Assembly (NCBI GenBank): GCA_964630925.1
Contig: CAZVZK010000189.1
Coordinates: 1-18,261 of the forward strand
Reading direction: 5' to 3'
Length of the DNA: 18,261 nucleotides
Source of the DNA: RGDT01 sp964630925
GTDB lineage: Bacteria; Planctomycetota; Planctomycetia; Gemmatales; Gemmataceae
How positions within the stretch are numbered: the first letter of the stretch is position 1; each line of letters starts with the position of its first letter. Both the position numbers and the translations under genes were made by a program. Shown one piece after another: positions 1 through 8,890 of this stretch. The notes under the pieces were generated by a model. It was not told where the DNA came from, did not search any database, and saw only the letters and a program-made list of their open reading frames with translations.

Positions 1-874
1 GGCAGTAGACCATCACGTCCGGGTGGAAGTCGTACGGCCGCAGCCGGAACACGGGCGGGAGCTGCGTCTGGAGGAAGTCGGTCAGCAGGTCGGGGTCGGC
101 CTGCCGCTGCTCGAGCGCCGCGACGTGCTTACTGGGGTGGACGGTGTTCAGCAGGTCGAAGCGCGGCAGCTGCGTCCGCTGGCTGCGGCCGACGTGGTCG
201 ATCTGCGTCCCATTCAGCGACGATGTCGCCCAGATCAGGAAGGCCCCCGACTTCGGGAGCCGGTCGAACGGGATCCGGATGACGGCGGCGATGGTGTTCG
301 CCTGGAAGAACTGCGGGAAGATGAAAGGGTCGTCACGGACGCCGGAGTAGACGCTCGCCCCGCTGAGCCGGTCCAGCTCCTTGGGGGACTCGCCGAAGCC
401 CTTGCCCGTGATCGTCTTCGTCTTGAGGGTCGTGTCGTCGTTGAAACGCAGGGTGATGGTGACGTCCTCCTTGATGCCCGCCGGGCTCTCGATCGTCCCG
501 CCGTAGCGGAGGACGTTCGCCGCCTGGTCGCGGCTCCGCTGATCGGTTTTCTGCTCGTCCTTGCTGGGCAGGTCGGCGCGGACGGCGGTGTGCGCGTCGA
601 TGTGGATCTTGAACTCCAGGCGGTCCAGCCCCGGGAACGGCGGCAGCTTGGCCAGCGACCGGCGGGTGCACAGGATCAGCACCAGGCTATCGCCCTTCTC
701 CTTCACGCGCGCCCCCTTGTCCGTCGGGAACGCGAACAGGTCGGTAAGGCCCGCCTCCAGGCGGGTGGTAAATACCGGGTCGGCATGGTCGGACGCCCGG
801 CCTAGGCCGGATGCCAGCACGAGCATGCATGCCAGAAGGAGCCACCGCGGCAGTGTGGCGGTGTTCGGCCTCAT
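1..874 (-). CDS. DUF4331 family secreted protein, 3' end cut by window edge
   Basis: This gene starts at 874 and runs off the left edge, leaving 291 visible residues. The N-terminus is a signal peptide (hydrophobic stretch about residues 10-25, probable cleavage near Ala27), followed by SDHADP, which resembles the SSHREAP/SDHADP opening of DUF4331 proteins. Other family-like blocks are DLFAFP (45-50), RDDPFIFPQFF (180-190) and QIDHVGRSQRT (224-234). DUF4331 proteins are exported and of unknown biochemical function. The ATG overlaps the TGA of the upstream patatin gene in an ATGA junction, with GAGGGGA a few bases before it, so translational coupling is likely. It is the last visible gene of the minus-strand operon. 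The family call is firm; the role, perhaps binding or processing a substrate outside the inner membrane, is unknown. Confidence 0.88.
   Translation of the reverse strand, partial: MRPNTATLPRWLLLACMLVLASGLGRASDHADPVFTTRLEAGLTDLFAFPTDKGARVKEKGDSLVLILCTRRSLAKLPPFPGLDRLEFKIHIDAHTAVRADLPSKDEQKTDQRSRDQAANVLRYGGTIESPAGIKEDVTITLRFNDDTTLKTKTITGKGFGESPKELDRLSGASVYSGVRDDPFIFPQFFQANTIAAVIRIPFDRLPKSGAFLIWATSSLNGTQIDHVGRSQRTQLPRFDLLNTVHPSKHVAALEQRQADPDLLTDFLQTQLPPVFRLRPYDFHPDVMVYC
171..201. repeat. 31-bp near-identical repeat, left copy (inside DUF4331 gene)
   Basis: This segment matches 17910-17940 in the same orientation with a single difference, at position 191 (G here, T at 17930). Here it encodes the DHVGRSQRT segment of the DUF4331 protein on the minus strand. 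A 30 of 31 match is very unlikely by chance in a window of this size. Confidence 0.7.
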
Positions 875-3423
875 GGGTTCCCCTCAGCGGCTTGGCCGGT
901 GAAGAGCTGGGCGCCGATGTGCTCACCGAGCTTGCGGTAGCTCTCCCACTGCGGCTCGTCGAATACCTGGTCGAACGTCGTCTCGTCAGGGAAGTCGGGG
1001 TGGGCCTCGGCGTAGCTGCGGACGTCGAGCGGCTCGTCCCCCGTCCGCGTCGCCTTGATGTACAACAGCCAGGTGTGCCTCCGCTCGTTCCACGCACCGG
1101 TTGCCCCAGGCACATTCGGGTAGCGGACCAGAAGCAGGGCGGCGTGCCGCGAGGGCAGCGTGCCGTCGCCTGGCAACAAGTCGGCCGGCCGGCCCAGGCG
1201 GGCGGCGACCGGCGGCGGGAGGCCTAGTTGAACGAGCTCGGCCTCGGTCAGTTCTTGGAACTCGGCCCCCAGATCGACGCGGGCCAGCCGCGCCAGCCGG
1301 GCAAAGTCCGCCCCCTGGTGCCGCGGGTCCTCGCCGGCATCGCAGATGATGGCGAACGGCACCCGCCGACGGAGCAGCTCGTAGCCCCCGGTCACCTCGA
1401 AGTTCCCGCCGTCTGACAGGTACCAGTAGCGGTGCCACGGGCCGCCGAACCGCCCGATGGCCTCCTGCAAGATCAGGAACTGCGTGCGGAACACCCGCGA
1501 CACGAGGCCCGCCAGTGCCTGCCACGGGCCACGCTTCACCGGCACGTCGCGGCGGTCGGCGGGGTAGAGGGCCGAATCCCACCAGTAGCCGAGCCGGAGG
1601 TTGGCGAGCGTCAGCAGCAGCGCCGTGGCCAGGCCGGTGCGTCGGCCCAGCCCGGGCGCGAGCGCCGCCCCGGAGATCGCCACCCACTCCCGCAGGTCGA
1701 GCTCCTCCACCGGCACCGGCCTCCCGTCGCGGCCGAGGAACGGATGGGGGACCGACCCCTCGAGCGGCTCCAGCGCCCTGCCCCCCGGCGCCGGCACCCA
1801 GACCGCGTGCCAGCGCTGGGCGACGCTCACCCCCGCCGGCCCGACCGACATGTTCTCCGCTTGCCGGTCGCGCATGCCGCGCTCCGAGGCCACGTCGATC
1901 GTCTCGTTGACGGAGCAGTTGATCAGGTGCAGCGGGCCGCCGGCCTTATGCGGCGTGTACTCGGCGAGCGCCGCGTCGTCCCCCGGCACGACGTGGGCGA
2001 CATTCCTCCCCTCGGGGTGATACCGCCGCTGCGGGTTGACCGCCCCCAGGAACGCCCGCGCCAGACGGGCCGCGTACACGGCGAGCGGGCCGGAGCGGTT
2101 GAGGAACGGCACGCACTCCGGTCGGCCAAGCAGGAAGCTGACCGCCGCCGCGACTGCCGTCGCCGCCAGCCCGCGGTGGTAGCTCGCTCCGCACTCGTAC
2201 GCGACGTGGCTCGCGAACGACAGAGCCACCAGCGGCGGCAGGGCCCCGAAGACCAGGACCACAACCGGCAGCAGGAACGGCCTGGCCGCCAAGAGGATCG
2301 ACGCCCGGGCGGGCAGGTGGGCCACGAGGTGGCTTGCCACGCCGCGCACCAGCGAGGCCAGCCCGATGACGGCCCCTGCCGTCATCGCGAACCAGGCGCT
2401 GACGTTGCCGGCCGTAAGCCCGCCCTCGAGCATTAGCCCGGCGAGCATCCGGCCGGCCGAGTCCACCGCACCGAATGCGGCCAGGGCGGCGGCGACGCCG
2501 AGCCAGAACGCCAGCAGCCCGGTGAGGTGGTTGCGGGTGAGCATGAGGCGGAAGCGGTTCAGCGGGTTGAAGTGGCCCTCGGCGCGGCGTACGGCCGCCC
2601 ACGCCCCCATCGCCCACAGCACGGCCGCCGACAGCACGGCCACGCTCAGCAAGCTGACGGACGCCAGCAGGACGGCGACTGCGACCGCCGCGGCGGCCGT
2701 CAGCACGGGCGGGACGAATGCCTCGTGCAGGTCCTGCGAGACGAGCCAGTAGGCGAGCATGAGTGGCACGACCGCTGCCCATAGCACCACCTCCGCCGCC
2801 CCGGTCCACGGCCCGGCCCAGGCCGGCGGGAGCATCCGCGTGAGCGGCATCAGGGCGCCGAGGAAGTCGCCGAGCAAAGCCCCGACCGGGGCGCGGGGGC
2901 CGCCGTAACCATACGCAACAGCGTTGAGCAGGCCGAGGATCGCGAACAGGAAGAAGCCGAGGACGAGGTAGACGGAGAGGAGGTTGCGCCAGAACCCCGC
3001 GAGGTTGGTGAACGCCTCGCCCAGCCCCGTCGGGGACAGGTAGTTGGCGTTCCGCGCCAGCCAGCTGACCGGGCGGGAGCGGGAGTCGGCCAGATCGCGG
3101 GCGACCCGGTCCTGGGCGGCCCCGGGGGTGTCGTCGGGGTGCGGCCCGCCCAGCCCCTCGCGGGAGTGCAGCAGATCGAAGAACCGGCCGAGGAACGCGC
3201 CGATGTAGCCGCCGCCGGAGACTGTGGACAGGTAGTCCACGTGCTTCAGCCAGCCGGCCCGCGCCAGCGCTTGCAGCACGCCCAGGCAGAAGGCGGCGCT
3301 GCGGACGCCGCCGCCGGACAGGGCGAGTCCGAGCGTATCGGGCGGCAGGCGGTCGCGCTGGTCGGCAGGGGGCGGCCCGCCGTCTGGCGGCTTCATTTGC
3401 TGGAGCCACGTCGGCGGCTTCAT
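871..3423 (-). CDS. Patatin-like phospholipase with an internal multi-span membrane domain
   Basis: The product has 850 residues. The patatin blocks are the glycine-rich oxyanion loop LALSGGGVRSAA (GGG at 37-39), the nucleophile block STVSGGG (Ser69) and the catalytic Asp block SDGGNFEVTGG (Asp671). About eight hydrophobic spans lie between the Ser and Asp blocks (roughly 148-170, 210-229, two in 238-277, 301-320, 342-360, 376-405, 418-433), which is unusual because patatin domains are normally soluble. An even number of spans would place Ser and Asp on the same face. The family hydrolyses acyl esters of phospholipids or other lipids with a Ser-Asp dyad; the substrate here is unknown. I chose ATG 3423 because AAGGAG lies 7 bp upstream and the open frame beyond it overlaps the GMC gene. 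The gap to GMC is 11 bp, and the stop overlaps the DUF4331 start. Confidence 0.92.
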   Translation of the reverse strand: MKPPTWLQQMKPPDGGPPPADQRDRLPPDTLGLALSGGGVRSAAFCLGVLQALARAGWLKHVDYLSTVSGGGYIGAFLGRFFDLLHSREGLGGPHPDDTPGAAQDRVARDLADSRSRPVSWLARNANYLSPTGLGEAFTNLAGFWRNLLSVYLVLGFFLFAILGLLNAVAYGYGGPRAPVGALLGDFLGALMPLTRMLPPAWAGPWTGAAEVVLWAAVVPLMLAYWLVSQDLHEAFVPPVLTAAAAVAVAVLLASVSLLSVAVLSAAVLWAMGAWAAVRRAEGHFNPLNRFRLMLTRNHLTGLLAFWLGVAAALAAFGAVDSAGRMLAGLMLEGGLTAGNVSAWFAMTAGAVIGLASLVRGVASHLVAHLPARASILLAARPFLLPVVVLVFGALPPLVALSFASHVAYECGASYHRGLAATAVAAAVSFLLGRPECVPFLNRSGPLAVYAARLARAFLGAVNPQRRYHPEGRNVAHVVPGDDAALAEYTPHKAGGPLHLINCSVNETIDVASERGMRDRQAENMSVGPAGVSVAQRWHAVWVPAPGGRALEPLEGSVPHPFLGRDGRPVPVEELDLREWVAISGAALAPGLGRRTGLATALLLTLANLRLGYWWDSALYPADRRDVPVKRGPWQALAGLVSRVFRTQFLILQEAIGRFGGPWHRYWYLSDGGNFEVTGGYELLRRRVPFAIICDAGEDPRHQGADFARLARLARVDLGAEFQELTEAELVQLGLPPPVAARLGRPADLLPGDGTLPSRHAALLLVRYPNVPGATGAWNERRHTWLLYIKATRTGDEPLDVRSYAEAHPDFPDETTFDQVFDEPQWESYRKLGEHIGAQLFTGQAAEGNP

Positions 3424-3434
3424 GGTCGGCTCCT

Positions 3435-5744
3435 TCACGGCTTGGCCTCCTTCGGCAAGGCCCGCTCGCGCCGCTCCCGGATCAGCCGGGCCTCGCGGGC
3501 CTCCAGCTCCGCCGGGTATACCCGCCGGGCGTCGGCCTCGGCGCTGGACAGGAGGATCGGGTCCTGCTTCCGCGCCGCCTTCGCCTCGGGCGGCAAGGCT
3601 TCCGGGTCGCGCGGGTGGTCCTCGGCGAGGACATCGGCCGCCTTCTCCGAGATCATGTAGACGTTGGCGACGATGAAGAAGCCAGGGATGCGCGGGAAGA
3701 CGGAAGCGTCCACGACCCGCAGCCCCCGCACCCCGCGGACGCGGAAGCGGCTGTCGAGGACGGCCTTGCCGTCGGTGCCGATCCGGCATGTGCCGCAGGC
3801 GTGATGCCCCCAGGCCGTGTGCTTGATGTACTTGCGGAGGTTGCCGTTGAACTTCGCGTAGCCCGGCGGCTCATCGACTTCGAGAGTGTGCTCGTTCTTC
3901 TTGAGGAAGTCGCGGACGAGCCTCACCCCCTCATGCAGGGCCTCCAGGTCCTTGTCATTGCTTGCCGTGGAGACGTCGTTGAACAGATCCTTGTCTGGTT
4001 CCTTGAGGTTCCGGTCCAGGTCCACGTCCTTGGCATCGGGGAAGGAGCGGAAGTTGATGTCCGGCCGCCGGAAAGGAGAATCGCTCCGCAGCAGCACCTC
4101 GCCGCCGCGCGACCGCGTCCGGGCCTTGAGGATGAGCCAGGTGAGCGACTTGCGCGGCCCGGTCTTCAGCCATTCGCCGAACTTCGTTTCATCGATCTTG
4201 GCTTTCCCCAGGCTCCTGTCGTACCCAAGCAGCGCCTGCGGCTTGGACCAGCCGACGTGATATCCCGGGAAGAAGCCGGCCAGCGCGAAGACGAACAGGT
4301 CGGGGAACATGTCCTCCTGTTTGGACCGGGCGAACACGCCGATAACCCCGCCGTTGGTGGAGTAGAGGCCGCGGTTAAACGCAGGCTGACCAGGATTGTC
4401 TTTCCAGAGCTTCAGCTGCGGGTCGTCATTCCCGGCGGACGAGAGCGTGACGCCGTCGAGGCTGCGGAAGCGGTCCTTGAGCGTCGCGGTGACCGGGACC
4501 TCGTAGCGGTCCTGGAGGTTCTTGCCCACACCGGGCAGATCCACCTTGGCGTCGATCCCATGTTCCTTGAGATGGGCCTGCGGGCCGACGCCGGAGAGCA
4601 TCAGCAGTTGCGGCGTGTTGAACGCGCCGCCGCACAGCACCACTTCGCCTCCCGCCTTGCACCGGATCGGGAACGCTTCCTTCTCCCACTCCCCCGCCGG
4701 CTCGGCATTTTCGACGCCCTCGTACACGTTTGCCTTGCAGAGGCACATGACGCCGACCGCACGGTGGCTAGCGGGGAGACCGCCCACGTCCCCCGGCGCG
4801 TTGTCCGGCTCCAGGATCACCTTGGTGACGAACACCCCCTCCAGCAGGCGCAGGCGGCTCTTGTGCGGCGACTTCTCCTCCAGCAGCCCCAGCAGCCTCT
4901 CGCGCGGCCCGGAGCGCTCGCCCGTCGGCCCGATCGCGCAGGGGATGCGCGATATGCCCGCCTGGCTGCGCCGCATCGTCTCCCAGTGGTTGGGGTCCAG
5001 CGCCGGATAGGCCTGCCCGGTCAGCGTCGCCCGGAAGAGCTCGCCGAGGTTGTCCACCCCGTCATTAACCGCCCCCAGCGCCGCGCTCAGCGCGATCTTC
5101 AAGAACTGCCGGTCGGACTTCAGGAAGTGCAGGTCCGAGAGGGTGGTGTCGAGCCATCCCCGGTATCCGTGCCGCGAGCCCTGCCAGCCGTCGCCGAAGC
5201 CGAGCAGCCCGGCCACCCGCCCCCACAGCGTCGGCTTGGCGTAGTGGCAGCGCTCCAGCCGCTGGAAGTACGGCCGCATCCGCTCGCCGCGCCAGCTCTC
5301 GTCACCGGTCGCCTCGGCGATCTCGTCGTAGTCCTCCGACGGGCCGACGATGGTGATCATCGCGTTGTGGACGGTGCATCCTCCGACCCCCTGGGCGCGG
5401 GGGTAGAAGATGCCGGGATCGTCTGTCTTCGCTGGGTCTTTGGGGACGTGGAGCTTGGGGTCGAGGCTGTCCTTGGCGGCACCGTCGAAGTGCTTGACGA
5501 AGAACCGCAGCGAGTGCCGCGCATCCTCCGTCGTCTCGCTGTGCAGCAGCGGCACCTCGGTGTTCTCCACCTTCGCGCCTTCCGGCGGCTTCGGCTTGCG
5601 CGGCCCCATCTCGATCACCAGTACCGTGTAGCCGCGCTCGACGAGGCGAGCGGCCAGCGGCGCGCCGCCGGCCCCCGCCCCGACGAGGATGAAGTCGAGG
5701 GGGCTCTTCTCGGCGGTTTTCCACTCGTCGGGGATGGTCGTCAT
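3435..5744 (-). CDS. GMC family FAD-dependent oxidoreductase
   Basis: The product has 769 residues. An N-terminal Rossmann FAD motif, VGAGAGG (22-27), is followed by the GMC signature region YPRAQGVGGCTVHNAM (114-129) and the second signature GGAFNTPQLLMLSGVGP (372-388). The C-terminal active-site region has GHHACGTCRIG (His647/His648) and PGFFIVANVYMISEKAAD, with Asn694 at the usual His/Asn position. GMC enzymes oxidise alcohols, sugars or sterols using FAD. The specific substrate cannot be read, and no signal peptide is visible. A charged tail of about 60 residues follows the fold, and the protein is longer than the common 500-600 residues because of inserted segments. GAGGGA precedes the ATG. 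It lies 31 bp after the di-haem cytochrome gene, so the cytochrome is a plausible electron partner; this is inference from proximity and from known GMC-cytochrome pairs. Confidence 0.93.
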   Translation of the reverse strand: MTTIPDEWKTAEKSPLDFILVGAGAGGAPLAARLVERGYTVLVIEMGPRKPKPPEGAKVENTEVPLLHSETTEDARHSLRFFVKHFDGAAKDSLDPKLHVPKDPAKTDDPGIFYPRAQGVGGCTVHNAMITIVGPSEDYDEIAEATGDESWRGERMRPYFQRLERCHYAKPTLWGRVAGLLGFGDGWQGSRHGYRGWLDTTLSDLHFLKSDRQFLKIALSAALGAVNDGVDNLGELFRATLTGQAYPALDPNHWETMRRSQAGISRIPCAIGPTGERSGPRERLLGLLEEKSPHKSRLRLLEGVFVTKVILEPDNAPGDVGGLPASHRAVGVMCLCKANVYEGVENAEPAGEWEKEAFPIRCKAGGEVVLCGGAFNTPQLLMLSGVGPQAHLKEHGIDAKVDLPGVGKNLQDRYEVPVTATLKDRFRSLDGVTLSSAGNDDPQLKLWKDNPGQPAFNRGLYSTNGGVIGVFARSKQEDMFPDLFVFALAGFFPGYHVGWSKPQALLGYDRSLGKAKIDETKFGEWLKTGPRKSLTWLILKARTRSRGGEVLLRSDSPFRRPDINFRSFPDAKDVDLDRNLKEPDKDLFNDVSTASNDKDLEALHEGVRLVRDFLKKNEHTLEVDEPPGYAKFNGNLRKYIKHTAWGHHACGTCRIGTDGKAVLDSRFRVRGVRGLRVVDASVFPRIPGFFIVANVYMISEKAADVLAEDHPRDPEALPPEAKAARKQDPILLSSAEADARRVYPAELEAREARLIRERRERALPKEAKP

Positions 5745-5775
5745 CGGTGCACGTCCCTCGGGTCGTCGGCCGGGG

Positions 5776-8700
5776 TCAGAACGTCTTGAGCAGCTCGATC
5801 AGGGCGTTCTTCTGCGCGTCGCTCAGGCGGCGCAGGAACTCGTAGTCGTGGCCGCGGTCGGTGACGATGTCCGGGCACTTGCTGGCGTCGAGCAGGGCGG
5901 GGGCGACCCGCTGCTCGAACGCCTCGCGCTGCTCCCGCTCGCTGCCGGGAGCTCGCTTCTGCTCCAGCACGAAGCTCGCCAGGGCCAGCAGCGCGGCGCG
6001 GCGCTTGGCCGGCGAGGCGTCCGGGTCGAGGTTGGCGACGATGTTCACCGGCACGCCCTTGGGGATCGGGCCGAACTGCACCCCGTTGCCCATACCGGCG
6101 AGGAACCAGCCGAAGCTGAATCCGATGACGACCGCCGCGATGTAGCACGCGGCTCCGGCGTAGAGCACGAACCGCCGCCACCAGCCCTTGTCCGGCAACT
6201 GCCTGGCGCTCAGCAGGACGATGAACGCCCCGAAGAAGGCGGCCGGCACCAGGTAGGCCTGGGCGGTCAGCCAGTAGATCGATCCCTCGGTCGCCGCGTC
6301 GAGCACCTCGAACGCGATCTGGAATTTCCAGACGAGGTAGAAGGACACGACGAGCAGCGCCGCCGCCGCGAGAGCCAGGAGCATGCGGGCGGTGAAGAAC
6401 ACGCCGCCGAGGATCGGCCCGCTCTCCAGGCGCTCGTGGAAGGCGCGCACTCGCCCGCTCAGCAGCAGGAGCGTCCCGAGCACGACGAAGACGATCGAAG
6501 GCAGCCACGGGGAAACGGCGACCCAGAACGGCGACCAACCCGTCAGCCCGGCCAGGAACGTCGGGATCTGGTGGTTGCGGAATAGGAGCCTGCTCTCCGC
6601 CGTCGTCCGCCACACCCAGCCGCCGTCGTTGGCCAGCTGTGCCGCGGCGGCGTTGTCGGCCTCGGCCGGTTCCTTGTCCTCGCCTGCCCAGTAGTGCTGC
6701 TTCGTCGGGACGGCCCGGGTCTCCGGCCACAGCAGGCGGCGGGCGGCGTCTTTGAACGCCTCGAGCCGCCCTTCGACCGTCGTCTTATTGTTGAACACGC
6801 CAAGCGCGTTGTTGTGCAGGAATGGGGCGGTGGCCCAGACGCTGATGAGCGTGGGCACGCGGTAGTAGCCGCGCCCGCCGCCCGGCGCGTCGAACGACCT
6901 CTCCGCGCCGGAGAACGGGTCGCGGTAGCGGATGCGGCCGACGCCGTCCAGGCTCTTGTAGGTCTCCGAGGCGAAGTCCTCCCACATGTTCTTGTGCAGG
7001 CCGTTGGTGGCCATCGCGCGCTGGGAGTTCGTGCGGGCCAGGGTGACAGGGATGCGCTGGTCGGTGGACAGGTAGTTGTTTTCCCAGAACAGCGGGCCCT
7101 GCTCGACGGCGGCCTCCGCCCACCGCGCGTAGGCCGGCGGAAGGGTGCCGTCGCCGCGCGTCAGGCGTTCCAGGTCCCCCATCCGCAGGCGGAGGCGCTC
7201 GCGGGGGGCGGTGTGTTTGCGCTTGGCCGCGTCATCCAACTTGTCCCAGTCTTTCGGGCGTTCGCCGAGGCCGGGCTCGACGCCGTCCTTGATCGCGACC
7301 TCCAGGTCCGGGCTGTCGCCTGGCTGGATGCTCGAATGGCATGCGATGCACGCGGACGCGTAGACCTTCCGCCCCTCCTCGTACCCAGGATCCCACGAGG
7401 CCCCCGTGCCCTTCATCTTGCCGTGCTTCAGCCCGTCCGGGGCGTCCTTGAGACGCTGCGCGCCGGTGGATTTGACGAAGAACTTTGCCATCGGCTCCAC
7501 GCGCAGCTTGGTCGCGTGCCAGTAGACGGAGTTCTCCTCGCAGTCCTTCACCTTGAACGGGGCCTGAGTGCGGAAGCCGAGGAAAGTGTTGTGCAGCCGC
7601 ACCCACTGCTGGTGGTATTGCCCGATGTTCAGGTACACCCGGGCCAGCGCCAGGTAGACACCGACGCTGTCGGACCCGTCCAGCAGCACGCGTGGCACGC
7701 GGTGGGGGTTCTCGAAGTCCTTGCCCTCCGCGAAACGGAGGCGGTGATCGGGGTTCCGGAGGAATGCGAGCGTGTCGGTGCCGACGGTCTCCGGTGGGTT
7801 GTGCCTCGCGCGCTCGAGGCGCGCCGGCAGGCCGTAGAACGAGTTGACCGTGTTGGGGTTGTTGATGTTGTCGGAGGCGACCAGCGACGTGTCGATCGTG
7901 CCCGGGAGCTGGGCGTCCAGCACGTGGTACATGAAATTGTCCGGCTTGAGCTGCCCGCCGAAAACGGCGCGGAACCGCATGAACTGGTTGCCGATGTTGT
8001 TCGACAGGTTCTCCCACTTCGGGCGCTCCGGGTCGGCCGGGGGGTTGAGCGGGTGGGGGGCGATGTGGCAGAAGCCGCAGCTCATGCCCACCCGGAACGG
8101 GCGGATCGTGTCGGCCCGGGAGGCGTAGTCCGGATCCTTGTAGTACTTCTCCGGGTCCCACCGCGCCTTGGCCGCGCCTTTGAACTCCGGGTTCGGGAAC
8201 AGCCGCAGGCCGACGACCCCGGAGGGGTAGCCGTAGACGTGCGGGTCGGGCCGCTGGCCCTCCGGCAGGGAGGCCTCGACGTGCGCCTTGCCGGGCCGGT
8301 CGTAGCGGATGCCGTAGGGGAACGTGTGCTTGTCCCCCGACTCGTCGTCCCCTGGCGCCTCCATGCCCGGCTCCGAGATCAGCCCGGCCCGGCCGAAGCG
8401 GTCGCGGCGGTCCTTGCTGTCTATCAGCTTCAACAGGTCGAGCGAGCCGTAACTGTGGCGGGCCACCCAGTCCCAGAACGCCTCGTTCCCGCCGGACCAG
8501 ATCACCCAGGCGTTGCGCCCCTTGACCTCCTCCCGGCCGAGCCGGAGCCGTTCCAGCTTCCCGCCGGGGCCGGCGACCATGTCCATGTCGGCGAAGTAGT
8601 CGCGGTACGCCGGCTTGTAGTGCGCCTCCGCCACCGCCTTCAGCAGCGACGGGGCGTCCTGATACCCGGCGACCTTCTCCCGGGTGAAATCCTCGTAGTA

Positions 8701-8814
8701 CCCCGCCCGCAGCCGGGCGGCGCCCTCGTCAGGCGGCGTGGAGGTACCGCATCCCGCCAGGGCGAGGAGCGGCAGCAGGCATAGGGGACCGCAGTTCCAG
8801 GTGCGCGGCGTCAT
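5776..8814 (-). CDS. Di-haem cytochrome c peroxidase/RoxA-like lipoprotein with four membrane spans
   Basis: The product has 1012 residues. The N-terminus is a lipoprotein signal with lipobox LAGC (Cys22). Two c-type haem sites are visible, CGFCH (246-250) and CIACH (489-493), about 243 residues apart. Blocks such as EVKGRNAWVIWSGGNEAFWD (96-115), VPTLISVWATAPFLHNN (653-669) and the tail CPDIVTDRGHDYEFLRRLSD resemble proteins annotated as di-haem cytochrome c peroxidases and, more distantly, the RoxA rubber oxygenases; I place it there from memory of the family. Four hydrophobic spans (about 761-787, 803-829, 846-870, 878-905) separate the main haem region from a last 100 residues that again look like the cytochrome family. 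The reaction could be peroxidase, dioxygenase or electron transfer. No clear Shine-Dalgarno precedes the ATG; the signal sequence fixes the start. The upstream M6 gene ends 76 bp away. Confidence 0.82.
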   Translation of the reverse strand: MTPRTWNCGPLCLLPLLALAGCGTSTPPDEGAARLRAGYYEDFTREKVAGYQDAPSLLKAVAEAHYKPAYRDYFADMDMVAGPGGKLERLRLGREEVKGRNAWVIWSGGNEAFWDWVARHSYGSLDLLKLIDSKDRRDRFGRAGLISEPGMEAPGDDESGDKHTFPYGIRYDRPGKAHVEASLPEGQRPDPHVYGYPSGVVGLRLFPNPEFKGAAKARWDPEKYYKDPDYASRADTIRPFRVGMSCGFCHIAPHPLNPPADPERPKWENLSNNIGNQFMRFRAVFGGQLKPDNFMYHVLDAQLPGTIDTSLVASDNINNPNTVNSFYGLPARLERARHNPPETVGTDTLAFLRNPDHRLRFAEGKDFENPHRVPRVLLDGSDSVGVYLALARVYLNIGQYHQQWVRLHNTFLGFRTQAPFKVKDCEENSVYWHATKLRVEPMAKFFVKSTGAQRLKDAPDGLKHGKMKGTGASWDPGYEEGRKVYASACIACHSSIQPGDSPDLEVAIKDGVEPGLGERPKDWDKLDDAAKRKHTAPRERLRLRMGDLERLTRGDGTLPPAYARWAEAAVEQGPLFWENNYLSTDQRIPVTLARTNSQRAMATNGLHKNMWEDFASETYKSLDGVGRIRYRDPFSGAERSFDAPGGGRGYYRVPTLISVWATAPFLHNNALGVFNNKTTVEGRLEAFKDAARRLLWPETRAVPTKQHYWAGEDKEPAEADNAAAAQLANDGGWVWRTTAESRLLFRNHQIPTFLAGLTGWSPFWVAVSPWLPSIVFVVLGTLLLLSGRVRAFHERLESGPILGGVFFTARMLLALAAAALLVVSFYLVWKFQIAFEVLDAATEGSIYWLTAQAYLVPAAFFGAFIVLLSARQLPDKGWWRRFVLYAGAACYIAAVVIGFSFGWFLAGMGNGVQFGPIPKGVPVNIVANLDPDASPAKRRAALLALASFVLEQKRAPGSEREQREAFEQRVAPALLDASKCPDIVTDRGHDYEFLRRLSDAQKNALIELLKTF

Positions 8815-8890
8815 GGGTGGTGTCCGTGGTCGCAGGGCTCGGATGTCGAAACAGGTTCCGGGCAGTTGGCCGAGGCACGCTCCGGCGGCG

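Noticed and set aside
23..805. Plus-strand frame opposite the DUF4331 gene
   Set aside because: The minus strand gives a signal peptide and DUF4331 blocks; the plus frame gives no recognisable protein.
3615..5789. A 724-codon open frame on the plus strand, opposite the GMC gene
   Set aside because: It is antisense to a gene with clear GMC motifs, has no recognisable domain and an Arg/Leu/Val/Ala-heavy composition typical of the complement of GC-rich coding DNA.
6694..8784. A 696-codon plus-strand frame opposite the di-haem cytochrome
   Set aside because: Same pattern: antisense shadow of a gene with haem sites and a lipoprotein signal; no motif of its own.
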